64,000 bases of DNA. Origin: an uncultured Clostridia bacterium. GTDB taxonomy: Bacteria; Bacillota; Clostridia; Christensenellales; Aristaeellaceae. The notes beneath the pieces are model-generated. The model saw nothing but the letters and a program-made list of their open reading frames with translations, did not search any database and was not told where the DNA came from. The stretch covers positions 1 through 64,000 of the forward strand of contig CAMJUL010000001.1 of the NCBI GenBank assembly GCA_946408995.1, given 5' to 3'. Position 1 is the first letter of the stretch, and each line of letters opens with the position of its first letter. Of the stretch, positions 23,523 through 32,384 are shown one piece after another. Both the position numbers and the translations under genes were made by a program.

Positions 23523-25270
23523 TCATACGATGCCCCCTTCTGTTACGGCGGCGGCGCGGTTGATCCGGGCATAACTTCCGCCCAGCCGCATCAGTTCTTC
23601 GTGGGTTCCCTGCTCAACGATGCTTCCATCCTCGATCACCAGAATGCGGTCCGCGTTACGGATAGTGGAAAGCCTGTGGGCGATCGCAATGACGGAGCGT
23701 CTTCCGCAAATGCCCGCGACCGCCTTCTGGATCTGGCGTTCGGTTTCCACATCCACGGAAGCGGTGGCCTCATCCAGGATCACGATGGGCGATTCGCGAA
23801 GAATGGCTCGGGCAATCGCGACCCGCTGCTTCTGCCCGCCTGACAGCCTGAGTCCCCTTTCCCCCACCCGGGTCTGATATCCTTCAGGCATGGACAGGAT
23901 GTCATCGTGGATGTTTGCCGCTCTTGCCGCTTTTTCGATCTCAGCCTGGGAAGCCTCCGGCATCGCGTATCCGATATTCTCCGCAATCGTGCCGTTAAAG
24001 AGAAAGGTATCCTGAAGAACAGGGGAAATGCTCCTCCTCAGGCTCTCCAGGGTCATGTCGTTGATGTCCCTTCCGTCAATGCGGATCGTACCCGAATCCG
24101 GCGTGTAAAAGCGCGAGATCAGCTGCGTCAAAGTGGTTTTCCCCGCACCGGTCGGCCCGACCAGGGCGATCATCTGTCCGCTCTCACAGTGGAACGAGAC
24201 ATCCCGAAGGACCGGAACTCCATCCCCGTATGAAAAGGAAACATGTTCGAACGTGATATCGCCCCTGACCTTGGGAACGCTGACTGCGCCCGGACGGTCC
24301 ACGATCCCGATCGGCGCGTCCAGGATATCCAGGACCCGTTCAGCCCCGGCCATTGACTGCTGCAGATTTTCAAGCAGGTTGGCAAGCCCGGTCACAGGGC
24401 CGTAAAAAAGGCTCAGGTAAAGCAGGAAAGCCACGATATCAGATACCCGAAGTCCTTCCCTGTACGCAAGCAGGCCCCCAAAGGCCACAACAAGCACGGT
24501 CCCGAGGGAGGAGATGAATTCCACTGACGGATGAAACACCGCGCTGATTTTCAGCGCCTGCAGCATGGCCCGGACATGTTCAAAGTTTTTCTCGTTGACA
24601 CGCTCGGTTTCATATTGTTCCCTGCCAAAGCACTGAATCTCGTGAATTCCAGACAGGTTGTCCTGCAGTTTTCCGTTCAACTCCCCCATTTTTTTCTGGG
24701 AGACCCGGAAATAGGGACGGACTTTTTGGGAAAACAAGAAACCGGACGCAAAGATCAGCGGAAGCGGCGCGCAGGTGATGAGGGCCAGCTTCCAGTTGAT
24801 GGACAGCAGCATCACAAGCACCCCGGCAAAGGTAACCAGGTTGGTAATGCTTTCCGGGATCATGTGGGCATAAAGCAATTCAAAATCCCGGGTATCGTTA
24901 ACGACGCGGCTCATCAGGTCTCCGGTCTGTTTGTCCTGAAAATAACCAAGGTGCATATGTTCCAGCTTGTCGTACGTCTTGGTCCTCAAGTCCCCCACCA
25001 GATACCATGCGGCCTTATGGGCCAGATAATTGCTGAGAAAACGAAACAGGACGCGCAAAAGGTACAGCGCCCCCAGGAGAACGGTAAGCATGCCAGAGAC
25101 CGGAGATCCTCTGCCTCCACCCCACCCTCCACGATTCCAGTGACCCTCGAAAGCACCCTCGGGGCTGCAAGGTTCACCCCGGTCAGGGAAAGGGTGGACA
25201 GCATCGCGATGATATATAGCGTTTTATACCGAATAGCCTCCCGGCTCAGCCGAAGCATCGTTTTGATCAT
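23523..25270 (-). pseudogene. ABC exporter (TM-ATPase half-transporter) with a frameshift
   Basis: The C-terminal 522 residues are an ABC exporter lacking its first segment: transmembrane domain, then GPTGAGKTTL (Walker A), LSGGQKQRVA (signature), VILDEATASVD (Walker B) and the H-loop IAHRLSTIR. The missing N-terminus lies in another frame from ATG 25270 (GGGGG ribosome binding site): MIKTMLRLSREAIRYKTLY and TM1, ending VEAEDLRS. The two frames join at about 25,085-25,100, as expected for a one-base deletion or an assembly error. If intact it would be a type IV (MsbA/LmrA-like) lipid or drug exporter of about 580 residues. No partner half-transporter lies beside it. Confidence 0.8.
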
Positions 25271-25382
25271 TCTTGCGCCCCCATGCACGAAAACAGGACT
25301 TCGTCCAAGCCATCCTATCGTTTAGAGAGGACTCTAAGTCAATGGGTCCCTGTATTTTTTGACGAGCGCTCCGCCTGGAGCA

Positions 25383-25862
25383 TCAAAGGAAGTCACGGGG
25401 AAGGTTCTCGTTCAGGAGTGGATAGCGGATCCCTTTTAAATAGGCATCCAGGGCGGCCCGTTGGTCCTGCGCGAACAGGTCCGGAAGGTCTTCGGGGAAA
25501 AAGAAGCGCAGTTCAAAGGACTCCTCATCGATACGCGGTTCCCCGCTCAGGATTTCCGCCGTATAGTAGGCCCCGATCGTGTGCGCCTCGTCCCCATTGC
25601 CCCACACCATATGATGGTTGTGAAATATCCCCAAAAAGCCTGTCAGTTTGATTTCCAATCCTGTTTCCTCCGAAGCCTCCCGCAGGGCAGCCTGTTCAAA
25701 GGTCTCATCCAGCTCGAGCAATCCTCCGATCAGGCCCCAGCGGTTATTGTCACTCCGCCGCTGGATCAGAATCCGGCCTTCCTTGACGATCAGGACGCCC
25801 GCACAGTTGAGCAGGATCCTTTCCGGACCGATTTTGGCTCTGAGATGCTTGACATAGTCCAT
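25383..25862 (-). CDS. Nudix hydrolase
   Basis: A 159-residue hydrolase of nucleoside diphosphate derivatives. The Nudix box GX5EX7REUXEEXGU is visible (GGLLELDETFEQ then AALREASEETGL). The start ATG 25862 has a GGAG site 8 bases upstream, which is better than the in-frame ATG at 25883. The aromatic motif FHNHHMVWGNGDEAHTIGAYY resembles Clostridial ADP-ribose/8-oxo-dGTP type members, but the substrate cannot be fixed. It is a single-gene unit with a possible promoter TTGTTC-18-TAAAAT at 25936-25907. Confidence 0.88.
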   Translation of the reverse strand: MDYVKHLRAKIGPERILLNCAGVLIVKEGRILIQRRSDNNRWGLIGGLLELDETFEQAALREASEETGLEIKLTGFLGIFHNHHMVWGNGDEAHTIGAYYTAEILSGEPRIDEESFELRFFFPEDLPDLFAQDQRAALDAYLKGIRYPLLNENLPRDFL

Positions 25863-26008
25863 GCTGCTTCTCTCCTTCCGCATTTGAGGTCTTCTGTGTC
25901 AAAGCCATTTTATCACAGCCAAAGCCCCCGGAACAACGTTATTCTCCGTTCTTTTCACCCACTCCCCGTCCCCCGTTTTTGAACGGAGCTCCTTTAGAAA
26001 TCTTTGGA

Positions 26009-26037
26009 TTGACATTCCTCTTCTCTGCGCTTATAAT
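26009..26037 (+). promoter_or_regulatory. Consensus promoter of the cysE-cysS operon
   Basis: TTGACA (26009-26014), a 17-base spacer and TATAAT (26032-26037): both hexamers are perfect sigma-A consensus. Transcription would begin near 26,044, at the start of the T-box leader. Confidence 0.92.
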
Positions 26038-26044
26038 AACGATG

Positions 26045-26253
26045 CTGTGAACGGAGAAAAAGCCCGGTTCAAAATGCGTCAGAGAGTGTCTGTCACAGGC
26101 TGAAAGCAGACACGGCAGGCGCCGGGAAGTGCCTCCGGGAGCTGCGCCGGGGAATTCAGTATCCGGCGCCGTTAAGCCGCGTTAAGGCACAGCGATCAAA
26201 AGAGTGGATCGCGGCGCATCGTACATTCGCCGTCTCTTTGAGGCGGTTTTTTT
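26045..26253 (+). promoter_or_regulatory. T-box leader (probably cysteine-specific)
   Basis: The leader has the T-box arrangement: an early stem I with CAGAGAGTG, a GC-rich hairpin region with GAAGTGCCTCC that could present a TGC (Cys) specifier, the degenerate T-box bulge AGAGTGGATCGCGG (consensus AGGGTGGNACCGCG) and a terminator CCGTCT-CTTTG-AGGCGG followed by seven Ts (26230-26253). Uncharged tRNA-Cys would favour antitermination and raise cysE and cysS expression. The specifier was assigned from the downstream genes and one TGC triplet, not by folding. Confidence 0.8.
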
Positions 26254-26281
26254 GTATGCTGCTTTGCAGAAGGAACCAGGC

Positions 26282-26935
26282 ATGTTTGAAGAATTAAAAA
26301 AAGACATTCAGGCCGTAATGTCCAGGGATCCAGCGGTCAAAAGTCCCCTTGAGGTCATTCTGTGTTATCCCGGGTACAAGGCGCTGCGCCGTCATCGCAG
26401 GGCGAACCGTGCCTACAAAAAAGGGCATTTTCTCTTGGCCCGCATCATATCCGCACGTACGCAGCGCAAGACCGGCATCGACATCCATCCCGGCGCTCAA
26501 ATCGGCGAGGGCCTGTTTATTGACCATGGCTTCGGTGTGGTGATCGGGGAAACGGCGGTCCTCGGGAATCAGGTCACCCTCTATCAGGGGGTCACCCTGG
26601 GGGGAACGGGAAAGGACACCGGCAAAAGGCATCCCACATTGGGAAACTATGTCACCGTCGGGGCCGGCGCCAAGGTGCTTGGGCCCATCACCATCGGCAA
26701 TCATGTCAAGATCGGCGCGGGTTCCATTGTGCTCAAGGACGTGCCGGACAACTGTACCGTCGTTGGCAATCCGGGGCGGATCGTCCACCGGAAGGCCCCG
26801 GTGCCCGAGGTTGACCTGAATCAGACCGATCTTCCCGACCCGATGCTGGAGCGCATTTCCACCCTGGACCGCAGAATGGAAGAACTGGAAAAGAAACAGA
26901 AAACCGAGGCAGAACCGACAAACAAGGAGGACTGA
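26282..26935 (+). CDS. cysE: Serine O-acetyltransferase
   Basis: A 217-residue enzyme transferring acetyl from acetyl-CoA to serine, first step of cysteine synthesis. The left-handed beta-helix hexapeptide repeats are clear (IDIHPGAQIGEGLFIDHG, VIGETAVLG, LGNYVTVGAGAKVLGPITIG). The histidine of DHGFGVVIGE is the catalytic base. The start ATG 26282 has AAGGA 8 bases upstream; an in-frame extension to 26204 crosses the T-box terminator. It is the short SAT type lacking a long N-terminal helical domain. It is followed after one base by cysS, linking amino-acid synthesis to tRNA charging under one T-box. Confidence 0.94.
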   Translation: MFEELKKDIQAVMSRDPAVKSPLEVILCYPGYKALRRHRRANRAYKKGHFLLARIISARTQRKTGIDIHPGAQIGEGLFIDHGFGVVIGETAVLGNQVTLYQGVTLGGTGKDTGKRHPTLGNYVTVGAGAKVLGPITIGNHVKIGAGSIVLKDVPDNCTVVGNPGRIVHRKAPVPEVDLNQTDLPDPMLERISTLDRRMEELEKKQKTEAEPTNKED

Positions 26936-26936
26936 C

Positions 26937-28337
26937 ATGATCATCTACAATTCCCAGACCCGCAAAAAAGAAGAACTGATCCCCCTGGAAGCGGGAAAAG
27001 TCAAAATGTATGTCTGCGGCCCCACGGTGTACAATTACATACACATCGGGAACGCCCGGCCCTTCATCGTTTTTGATGTGCTTCGGCGGTATCTTGAATT
27101 CCGCGGGTATCAGGTCACCTTCGTGCAGAACTTTACCGACATCGACGACAAAATGATCCGCCGCGCCAACGAAGAAGGCATCACCGTCAAGGAGCTTGGC
27201 GACCGCTTCATCGAGGAATACCGTAAGGATGCCGCGGCCCTCGGAGTCCTTCCCGCGACGATCCACCCCCGCGCTACGGAACACATCGGCGAAATCATCA
27301 AGATGGTTCGTCAGCTCCAGGAAAAAGGCTATGCCTATGAAGTCAACGGGGACGTGTATTTTGACGTTATGAAGGACGCCGGATACGGAAAGCTTTCCGG
27401 CCAGAACCTGGAAGACCTGGAAGCCGGTGCCCGCGTGGACGTGGATGAAGGGGTCAAGCATCATCCGGCGGACTTTGCCCTTTGGAAAGCCGCCAAACCC
27501 GGAGAGCCCTCCTGGCCCTCCCCCTGGGGAAAAGGGCGCCCCGGATGGCATATCGAATGCAGCGCCATGAGCCGTAAATACCTGGGCGACACCTTTGACA
27601 TTCACGCCGGCGGGAAGGATCTGCTTTTCCCCCACCATGAAAACGAAGTCGCCCAGAGCGAATGCTGCACCGGGAAACCCTTTGCCCGCTATTGGATGCA
27701 CAACGGATTTATCAACATTGACAACGAGAAGATGAGCAAATCCAAGGGCAATTTCTTTACGGTCCGGGATATTCTGAAGGAATATGAAGCGGAAGATATC
27801 CGCATGTTCATGCTTTCCGCCCATTACCGCAGTCCCGTCAACTTCTCAAGGGATATGATGGCCCAGGCCCACGCTTCCCTGCAGCGCCTCTATACTGCAA
27901 GGGACAACATGGCTTTTCTGCTTTCCAAAGCCTTGGACCGCGCGCTGACCAACGCGGAAGAAGCCCTGCTTCAAAGCGCCCGGGAAGCTGAAGAGCGTTT
28001 TGACGCGGCCATGGATGATGACCTGAATACCGCGGACGCCATCGGAGCCATTTTCGAAATCGTCAAAAACGCCAACTCCGGTCTGAACGCTTCCTCTTCC
28101 AAAGCGGCTGTGGAGGGCATGCTGAACACCATGACCCGGCTGACAAACGTGCTGGGGCTGGTTTCCAAGCCCTATGAAGAGGCCATCCCGGAGGACATCC
28201 AGACGCTGGCCGCCGCAAGAGCGCAGGCCAGGAAGGACAAAAACTGGGCGGAGAGTGACCGCCTCCGTGACTTGCTGAAGGAAAAGGGCTGGGTCGTTGA
28301 GGATACCCCGCAGGGACAGAAAATCAAGCAGGCCTGA
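26937..28337 (+). CDS. cysS: Cysteinyl-tRNA synthetase
   Basis: A 466-residue class I synthetase of the usual length. Visible signatures are [16 protein letters not shown] (zinc cysteine and HIGH-type HIGN), the GWHIECSAM zinc cysteine, [10 protein letters not shown] and the KMSKS loop ([12 protein letters not shown]). GGAGG precedes the ATG by 8 bases; it begins one base after the cysE stop. Expression is expected to respond to tRNA-Cys charging through the T-box leader. Confidence 0.96.
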   Translation: MIIYNSQTRKKEELIPLEAGKVKMYVCGPTVYNYIHIGNARPFIVFDVLRRYLEFRGYQVTFVQNFTDIDDKMIRRANEEGITVKELGDRFIEEYRKDAAALGVLPATIHPRATEHIGEIIKMVRQLQEKGYAYEVNGDVYFDVMKDAGYGKLSGQNLEDLEAGARVDVDEGVKHHPADFALWKAAKPGEPSWPSPWGKGRPGWHIECSAMSRKYLGDTFDIHAGGKDLLFPHHENEVAQSECCTGKPFARYWMHNGFINIDNEKMSKSKGNFFTVRDILKEYEAEDIRMFMLSAHYRSPVNFSRDMMAQAHASLQRLYTARDNMAFLLSKALDRALTNAEEALLQSAREAEERFDAAMDDDLNTADAIGAIFEIVKNANSGLNASSSKAAVEGMLNTMTRLTNVLGLVSKPYEEAIPEDIQTLAAARAQARKDKNWAESDRLRDLLKEKGWVVEDTPQGQKIKQA

Positions 28338-28343
28338 CCCTCC

Positions 28344-28370
28344 GCCGCCGGATTTCCGGCGGCTTCTTCT
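28344..28370 (+). terminator. Terminator of cysE-cysS
   Basis: GCCGCCGG (28344-28351) pairs with CCGGCGGC (28356-28363) and is followed by TTCTTCTT. Confidence 0.85.
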
Positions 28371-28399
28371 TGCGGAAAGCTCCCGCCTGCTGCGCCGCG

Positions 28400-28990
28400 T
28401 CAATGGCAGTGTATACACTCCTCCAGGCCTGCCCTGACCGCATCCGACAGGCTGATCTCCTCCAAGCCCTCCGTTAGAAGGGCACATGAAGCGCGGGTAT
28501 GATAGACTTTCTCCCCAGCATTCCGATATACCCGCATCTGGGGCAGGGATCCGCCGTCAAACAGGTAGATCATGGTTTTAGGGCCCGCAATTCCGTCTTC
28601 TGTCAATCCCTGCACGGCCTGATAATCCTTCAGCGCCTGTTCTGTGCGTGCCCCAAAGTCCCCGTCCGCTCTGCCGGAAAGGTATCCCAGCGAAATCAGC
28701 TTCTGCTGTACAAGGGCCACCTTCTCCCCCTTGTCCCCTCTCCTTGCCGTCGGATACACCGTTGGAACAGGGGTCGGCGACGCTACAAGGGTCGCAGTTG
28801 GCAGCGGCGTCTGGGACGGGGAAGGACGGACCGAAGGTGTATCCGTCGCGGAAACGGTGGGTACGGCGTTGGGGGCGGGTTCTTCCGGCGCATGGTTTTT
28901 CAAAATCAGCATGACCACCCAAGTCGTAATCAAAATCACCGCGGCGCTGAATACGATCAGGGCCGGTCTGGTGCCTGTACGTTTTTTCAT
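28400..28990 (-). CDS. Membrane-anchored peptidoglycan-binding protein
   Basis: A 196-residue protein. One N-terminal transmembrane segment (ALIVFSAAVILITTWVVMLI) is followed by a Pro/Thr/Ser-rich stalk (about 35-82), a PG_binding_1 domain (RRGDKGEKVALVQQKLISLG, DGDFGARTEQAL, GIAGPKTM) and a short C-terminal unit with YHTRASCALL and EECIHCH. The last part resembles the small metal-binding tail (H-x-C, C-x-x-C) found after secreted nucleases and peptidoglycan proteins. It should sit on the outer face of the membrane and bind cell wall. Confidence 0.82.
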   Translation of the reverse strand: MKKRTGTRPALIVFSAAVILITTWVVMLILKNHAPEEPAPNAVPTVSATDTPSVRPSPSQTPLPTATLVASPTPVPTVYPTARRGDKGEKVALVQQKLISLGYLSGRADGDFGARTEQALKDYQAVQGLTEDGIAGPKTMIYLFDGGSLPQMRVYRNAGEKVYHTRASCALLTEGLEEISLSDAVRAGLEECIHCH

Positions 28991-29163
28991 TTGTTTTCTC
29001 CATTCTTGCAGGGGACCTGGAAAACCGGCAGATTGCGGTTTTCCTGGTTCGGGTGTACAATAAGAGCGTTCGCGTTCTCCTGCGCAGCCCGATCAAGGCT
29101 GCCGGGATCTCCCTTTGGTTTTCACGCGGACAGCAACCATGGAATGATCTTCAGGAGCGGTAT

Positions 29164-30483
29164 ATGTGCAAAGCAAGTATCATTGTCCCGGTCTACAACG
29201 CATCAAAAACCCTGAACCGCTGCGTGGACAGCATTCTGAAACAGGATTTCCGGGATTATGAACTGATTCTAGTCGATGACGGAAGCAAGGATGAATCAGC
29301 CAAAATCGCGTCCGCCTATGCCCAGGCAGACGCCCGCATCCGGCTCATCCAGAAAAAGAATGGCGGGGTTTCCTCCGCCCGCAACAGAGGCCTTGCCGAA
29401 GCAAAGGGGCTTTATATCCTGTTTGTAGATTCTGACGATTGGCTGCCCATGGAGGCCCTCAAGCTGCTTGTGCGGGAAATCGAGCAAAAGGACACAGATC
29501 TGGTAATCGGTGATTTTTTCCGGGTCTTTGAAGGGAAGATCTCCCAGAAAGGGTCCATCGCGGAAGAAGGCGTGATCACCCGGGACCAGTATGCCGAAGC
29601 CATGCTCAAATCCCCCGCGGACCTTTATTTTGGAGTGCTCTGGAACAAGCTGTACAAACGGGATCTGATCGAGCAATACCATGTCCGGATGGATGAAAGC
29701 GTCAGCTATGGCGAGGACATGATCTTTAACCTTGAATATCTTTTGCATGCTTCTACGATCGCCGTATTGAAGCTGCCGGTCTATTACTATATCCGGATGC
29801 CCGGCTCACTGATCGAGCAGAACATCAGCCTGCCCAAGATCATCAATATGAAACGGACCGTGATCCGCTATTATGACCGGTTCTACAAAAAGATTCTGGA
29901 CGAGGAAACCTACCAGGAACGCCGCATGGTCATCCTGAGCTATTACCTTGCCTTCAGTACGGACGCGCTGACGCTCCCCTGGGTAGGCGGATCCAAGGAC
30001 CTGGGAAAAGAGCGAGGCGCCGATGTGCCCTTTGACGATACGCTGCTGGATTCTTCCATCGCCTGGAAATACCTGACGGATCAGCTGACCTGCAGATACC
30101 TTGAAACCATCAGCATCCGCCATGGGATCTCGGTCAGCGAGACCCGGATCCTGTATCTTCTATGGAAACTGGGCCGTCCCTGCAGCCTGGGCGAAATCTG
30201 CAGCTATTCCGGCATGAATCGCATCAACGTTACCATGCTTCTGGTGCGCATGACCTCCTCCGGACTCATCAACCGCGCCGTACGGGAAGATAAAAAAAAG
30301 CCGGAAGGGTATATCTTTTCCGCCCCGGATTTCAGTCTTGAATTCCGGCAGATGGAAAACGATTACCGGGCGGTTTGTCTTGACGGCCTGAGCGAGGAAG
30401 AAAAGCAGACATACCGGGTCGTATCCCAAAAAGTGCTTGATAATATCCGCAAACGGGTGGCTCTGCGGGAAGAACGTCCCTGA
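29164..30483 (+). CDS. GT2 glycosyltransferase fused to a MarR-like winged helix
   Basis: A 439-residue protein. Residues 1-220 are a GT-A fold glycosyltransferase family 2 domain: IIVPVYNASKTLNRCVDSIL, ILVDDGSKDES, GVSSARNRGLA and FVDSDDWLP with D89-x-D91 for metal and nucleotide-sugar binding. Residues of about 315-400 form a MarR-type winged HTH (HGISVSETRILYLLWKLG, SLGEICSYSGMNRINVTML, LINRAVREDKKKPEGYIFSA). The start ATG 29164 has AGGAG upstream; the frame stays open upstream without a good site. A sugar transferase joined to a DNA-binding domain is unusual; a frame-preserving gene fusion is the simplest reading. Confidence 0.83.
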   Translation: MCKASIIVPVYNASKTLNRCVDSILKQDFRDYELILVDDGSKDESAKIASAYAQADARIRLIQKKNGGVSSARNRGLAEAKGLYILFVDSDDWLPMEALKLLVREIEQKDTDLVIGDFFRVFEGKISQKGSIAEEGVITRDQYAEAMLKSPADLYFGVLWNKLYKRDLIEQYHVRMDESVSYGEDMIFNLEYLLHASTIAVLKLPVYYYIRMPGSLIEQNISLPKIINMKRTVIRYYDRFYKKILDEETYQERRMVILSYYLAFSTDALTLPWVGGSKDLGKERGADVPFDDTLLDSSIAWKYLTDQLTCRYLETISIRHGISVSETRILYLLWKLGRPCSLGEICSYSGMNRINVTMLLVRMTSSGLINRAVREDKKKPEGYIFSAPDFSLEFRQMENDYRAVCLDGLSEEEKQTYRVVSQKVLDNIRKRVALREERP

Positions 30484-30511
30484 ATCCACGCTCGCCCCCT
30501 TCTGCCCTATC

Positions 30512-30534
30512 GGACGCCGCAGGCGTCCTTTTTT
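30512..30534 (+). terminator. Terminator after the GT2-MarR gene
   Basis: GGACGCC (30512-30518), GCA loop neighbourhood, GGCGTCC (30522-30528), then six Ts. Confidence 0.92.
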
Positions 30535-30542
30535 GCGCTCCC

Positions 30543-31466
30543 TCAGCTTCTGTCCTTTCCGCGGAAAAACAGACCCAGCATGCCGGGGCCCACATGTCCG
30601 CCGGAAAAAGGCTCATGCTGACAGATCACTGTCCGGGCATCCGGGGAGATTGTTTTGACTTTTTCCGAAAGATTTTCCGCGTCCTTCAGACAGTCTCCAT
30701 GGGAAATAAACACCAGCGGTTCCTTCTCCGTGATCCGCTTTTCCCTGTACTTGGAGGCGATAAACTCAATGGCTTTCTGACGGCCCCGCGATTTTCCACA
30801 GGATACGATATGGCCGCTGCCATCCCCGTAAAGGATCGGCTTGATATTCAATACGGTCGCGATTTTTGCCGTGAATCCGCTGACCCGCCCTGTCCGCTTT
30901 AAAAACTCCAGGTCATCCACCGTAAAATACTGGCAGGTATGCTGTACTTCCTCATCCAGGACCCCGGCCGCAGCCCTGGCGTCCATGCCCTGCCGGCTCA
31001 GCTCGGCCGCCTTGACTGCAAGAAGGCCGCTGCCAAATCCACAGCCCAACGAATCCACAATGTGAATAAAGCGATCGGGAAATTCCTCCCGCAATTCCAT
31101 CGCCGCCGTTTCGGCCGCGTGACAGGTCCCGCTGATCCCGGAGCTCATGCTGATATACACCACATCCACACCGGCAGAGAGCGCCGGCCTGAAACCGGAC
31201 AGAAACACCTCTGTGTTCAGGAGCGTAGTCCGTACCACCGCCCCCGCTTTCAGTTTCTCATAATAGGCATGGGCGTCAAACCGGTCAATATCCCCCTGAT
31301 AGCGTTGCGTCTTTCCGTCCAGCGTATACTCACAGGGCAGAACGGTAATTCCGTCCAGAAAGGCGCCAGGCAGATTCGCGCTGCCGTCCGCAAAAACAGC
31401 AAAAGACGTATGAGTCCCTCCAGTCTTCCATTCAGGCAAAAAAGAGGATGCTGCCACCGGCGACAT
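30543..31466 (-). CDS. DegV family fatty-acid-binding protein
   Basis: A 307-residue DegV protein. The family pattern is clear: FAVFADGSANLP near the start (usual DSTSDLP), VDVVYISMSSGISGTCHAA, IHIVDSLGCGFGSGLLAVKAAEL, LEFLKRTGRVSGFTAKIATVLNIKPIL and the C-terminal HVGPGMLGLFF. DegV (FakB-like) proteins bind fatty acids and can present them to FakA kinase; no fakA lies in this window. The annotated start at 31466 has only a weak GGGCGGG site, so the N-terminus (about 20 residues) is uncertain. Confidence 0.9.
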   Translation of the reverse strand: MSPVAASSFLPEWKTGGTHTSFAVFADGSANLPGAFLDGITVLPCEYTLDGKTQRYQGDIDRFDAHAYYEKLKAGAVVRTTLLNTEVFLSGFRPALSAGVDVVYISMSSGISGTCHAAETAAMELREEFPDRFIHIVDSLGCGFGSGLLAVKAAELSRQGMDARAAAGVLDEEVQHTCQYFTVDDLEFLKRTGRVSGFTAKIATVLNIKPILYGDGSGHIVSCGKSRGRQKAIEFIASKYREKRITEKEPLVFISHGDCLKDAENLSEKVKTISPDARTVICQHEPFSGGHVGPGMLGLFFRGKDRS

Positions 31467-31592
31467 AAAACCCGCCCGGGAACAGCAACCGTCTGATGGT
31501 TTTTACCGGCAATTATTCCAGTCCTCCGGCATTTGTTGTATTCGAGTCCGTGGAAGGATATTCCTTCCTTGTTTCTTTTAGAAAAAAGAATT

Positions 31593-32297
31593 TTACAATT
31601 CACGCGCTTCTTTTTTCAGCCATGTCAATGCCTCGCGGGTAAGCGCGTAAGGGTCCCCCTCCCAGGTCTCCTGTTCCACAAAAGCGTATTCCGCTTCAGG
31701 GCAGGCACGCAGCACGCCCTGAAGCGGCACCTCACCCCGGCCGGCAGGAACCAGGCGGTCCTGCAGGGCATCCTTGTAATGGATCAGCTTGATCCGTCCC
31801 CGATGAGCGCCGGCCCAGGCAGGCAGGTTTTCGCCGGCACGCCAAAGGTGGTACAGATCCAGACACAAATCCATGTCCGATACAGCGGAAAGGAGCGGTT
31901 CCAACTGCGGAAAATCCTCCCGGACCGGATGAAAGGCCAGCCGCTGTCCCATTCCGCGCAGCTCTTTGTCCAGCAGCACCAGCTCAGACGCGAACACGGA
32001 AAGCGGTTTCCCTGCCGGGATCCGGCTGACCGTAAGCCACCTTGCCCCAACCGCGCGGCTCAATTCCATGCAATAGGCTTTGCGCAATACAAAGTCCGAG
32101 TAGATCTCCTGGATCGAGACTGCCCGAAGGCCGAAATCCGAAAGAGCGTCCGCCACCTCCTTAGGAGAACTCCCTTTGATGCCCTGCAGCTGCACCGTAC
32201 CGCAGTCCATTGCCGCGATCCCCTGGAACACCCTACGAACTCCGGATGGGGAATCCAGAAAAGGCCTGAATGTGGATACCTGAACCCCGCAGACCAA
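31593..32297 (-). CDS. Xylose-isomerase-like TIM-barrel (sugar phosphate isomerase/epimerase family)
   Basis: A 234-residue protein of the AP_endonuc_2/IolE-like fold: FGLRAVSIQEIYSD, LAFHPVREDFPQL, MDLCLDLYHLWRAGENLP, IKLIHYKDALQDRLVPAGRGEVP and FVEQETW, giving the conserved Glu/Asp/His metal ligands on strand ends. The best start is TTG 32297, with AAGGAGG nine bases upstream; no ATG has a site. It follows the GH3 gene on the same strand after about 90 bases and probably processes a sugar released by it. The exact substrate is unknown. Confidence 0.78.
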   Translation of the reverse strand: MVCGVQVSTFRPFLDSPSGVRRVFQGIAAMDCGTVQLQGIKGSSPKEVADALSDFGLRAVSIQEIYSDFVLRKAYCMELSRAVGARWLTVSRIPAGKPLSVFASELVLLDKELRGMGQRLAFHPVREDFPQLEPLLSAVSDMDLCLDLYHLWRAGENLPAWAGAHRGRIKLIHYKDALQDRLVPAGRGEVPLQGVLRACPEAEYAFVEQETWEGDPYALTREALTWLKKEAREL

Positions 32298-32384
32298 CTG
32301 CAGCCGCCTCCTTTGTATTCCAGGGAACACGCGGCAGGCCTCATGGCGAGGCCTGCCGTCCACCTGTTTGCCTAAGGGGGATCC

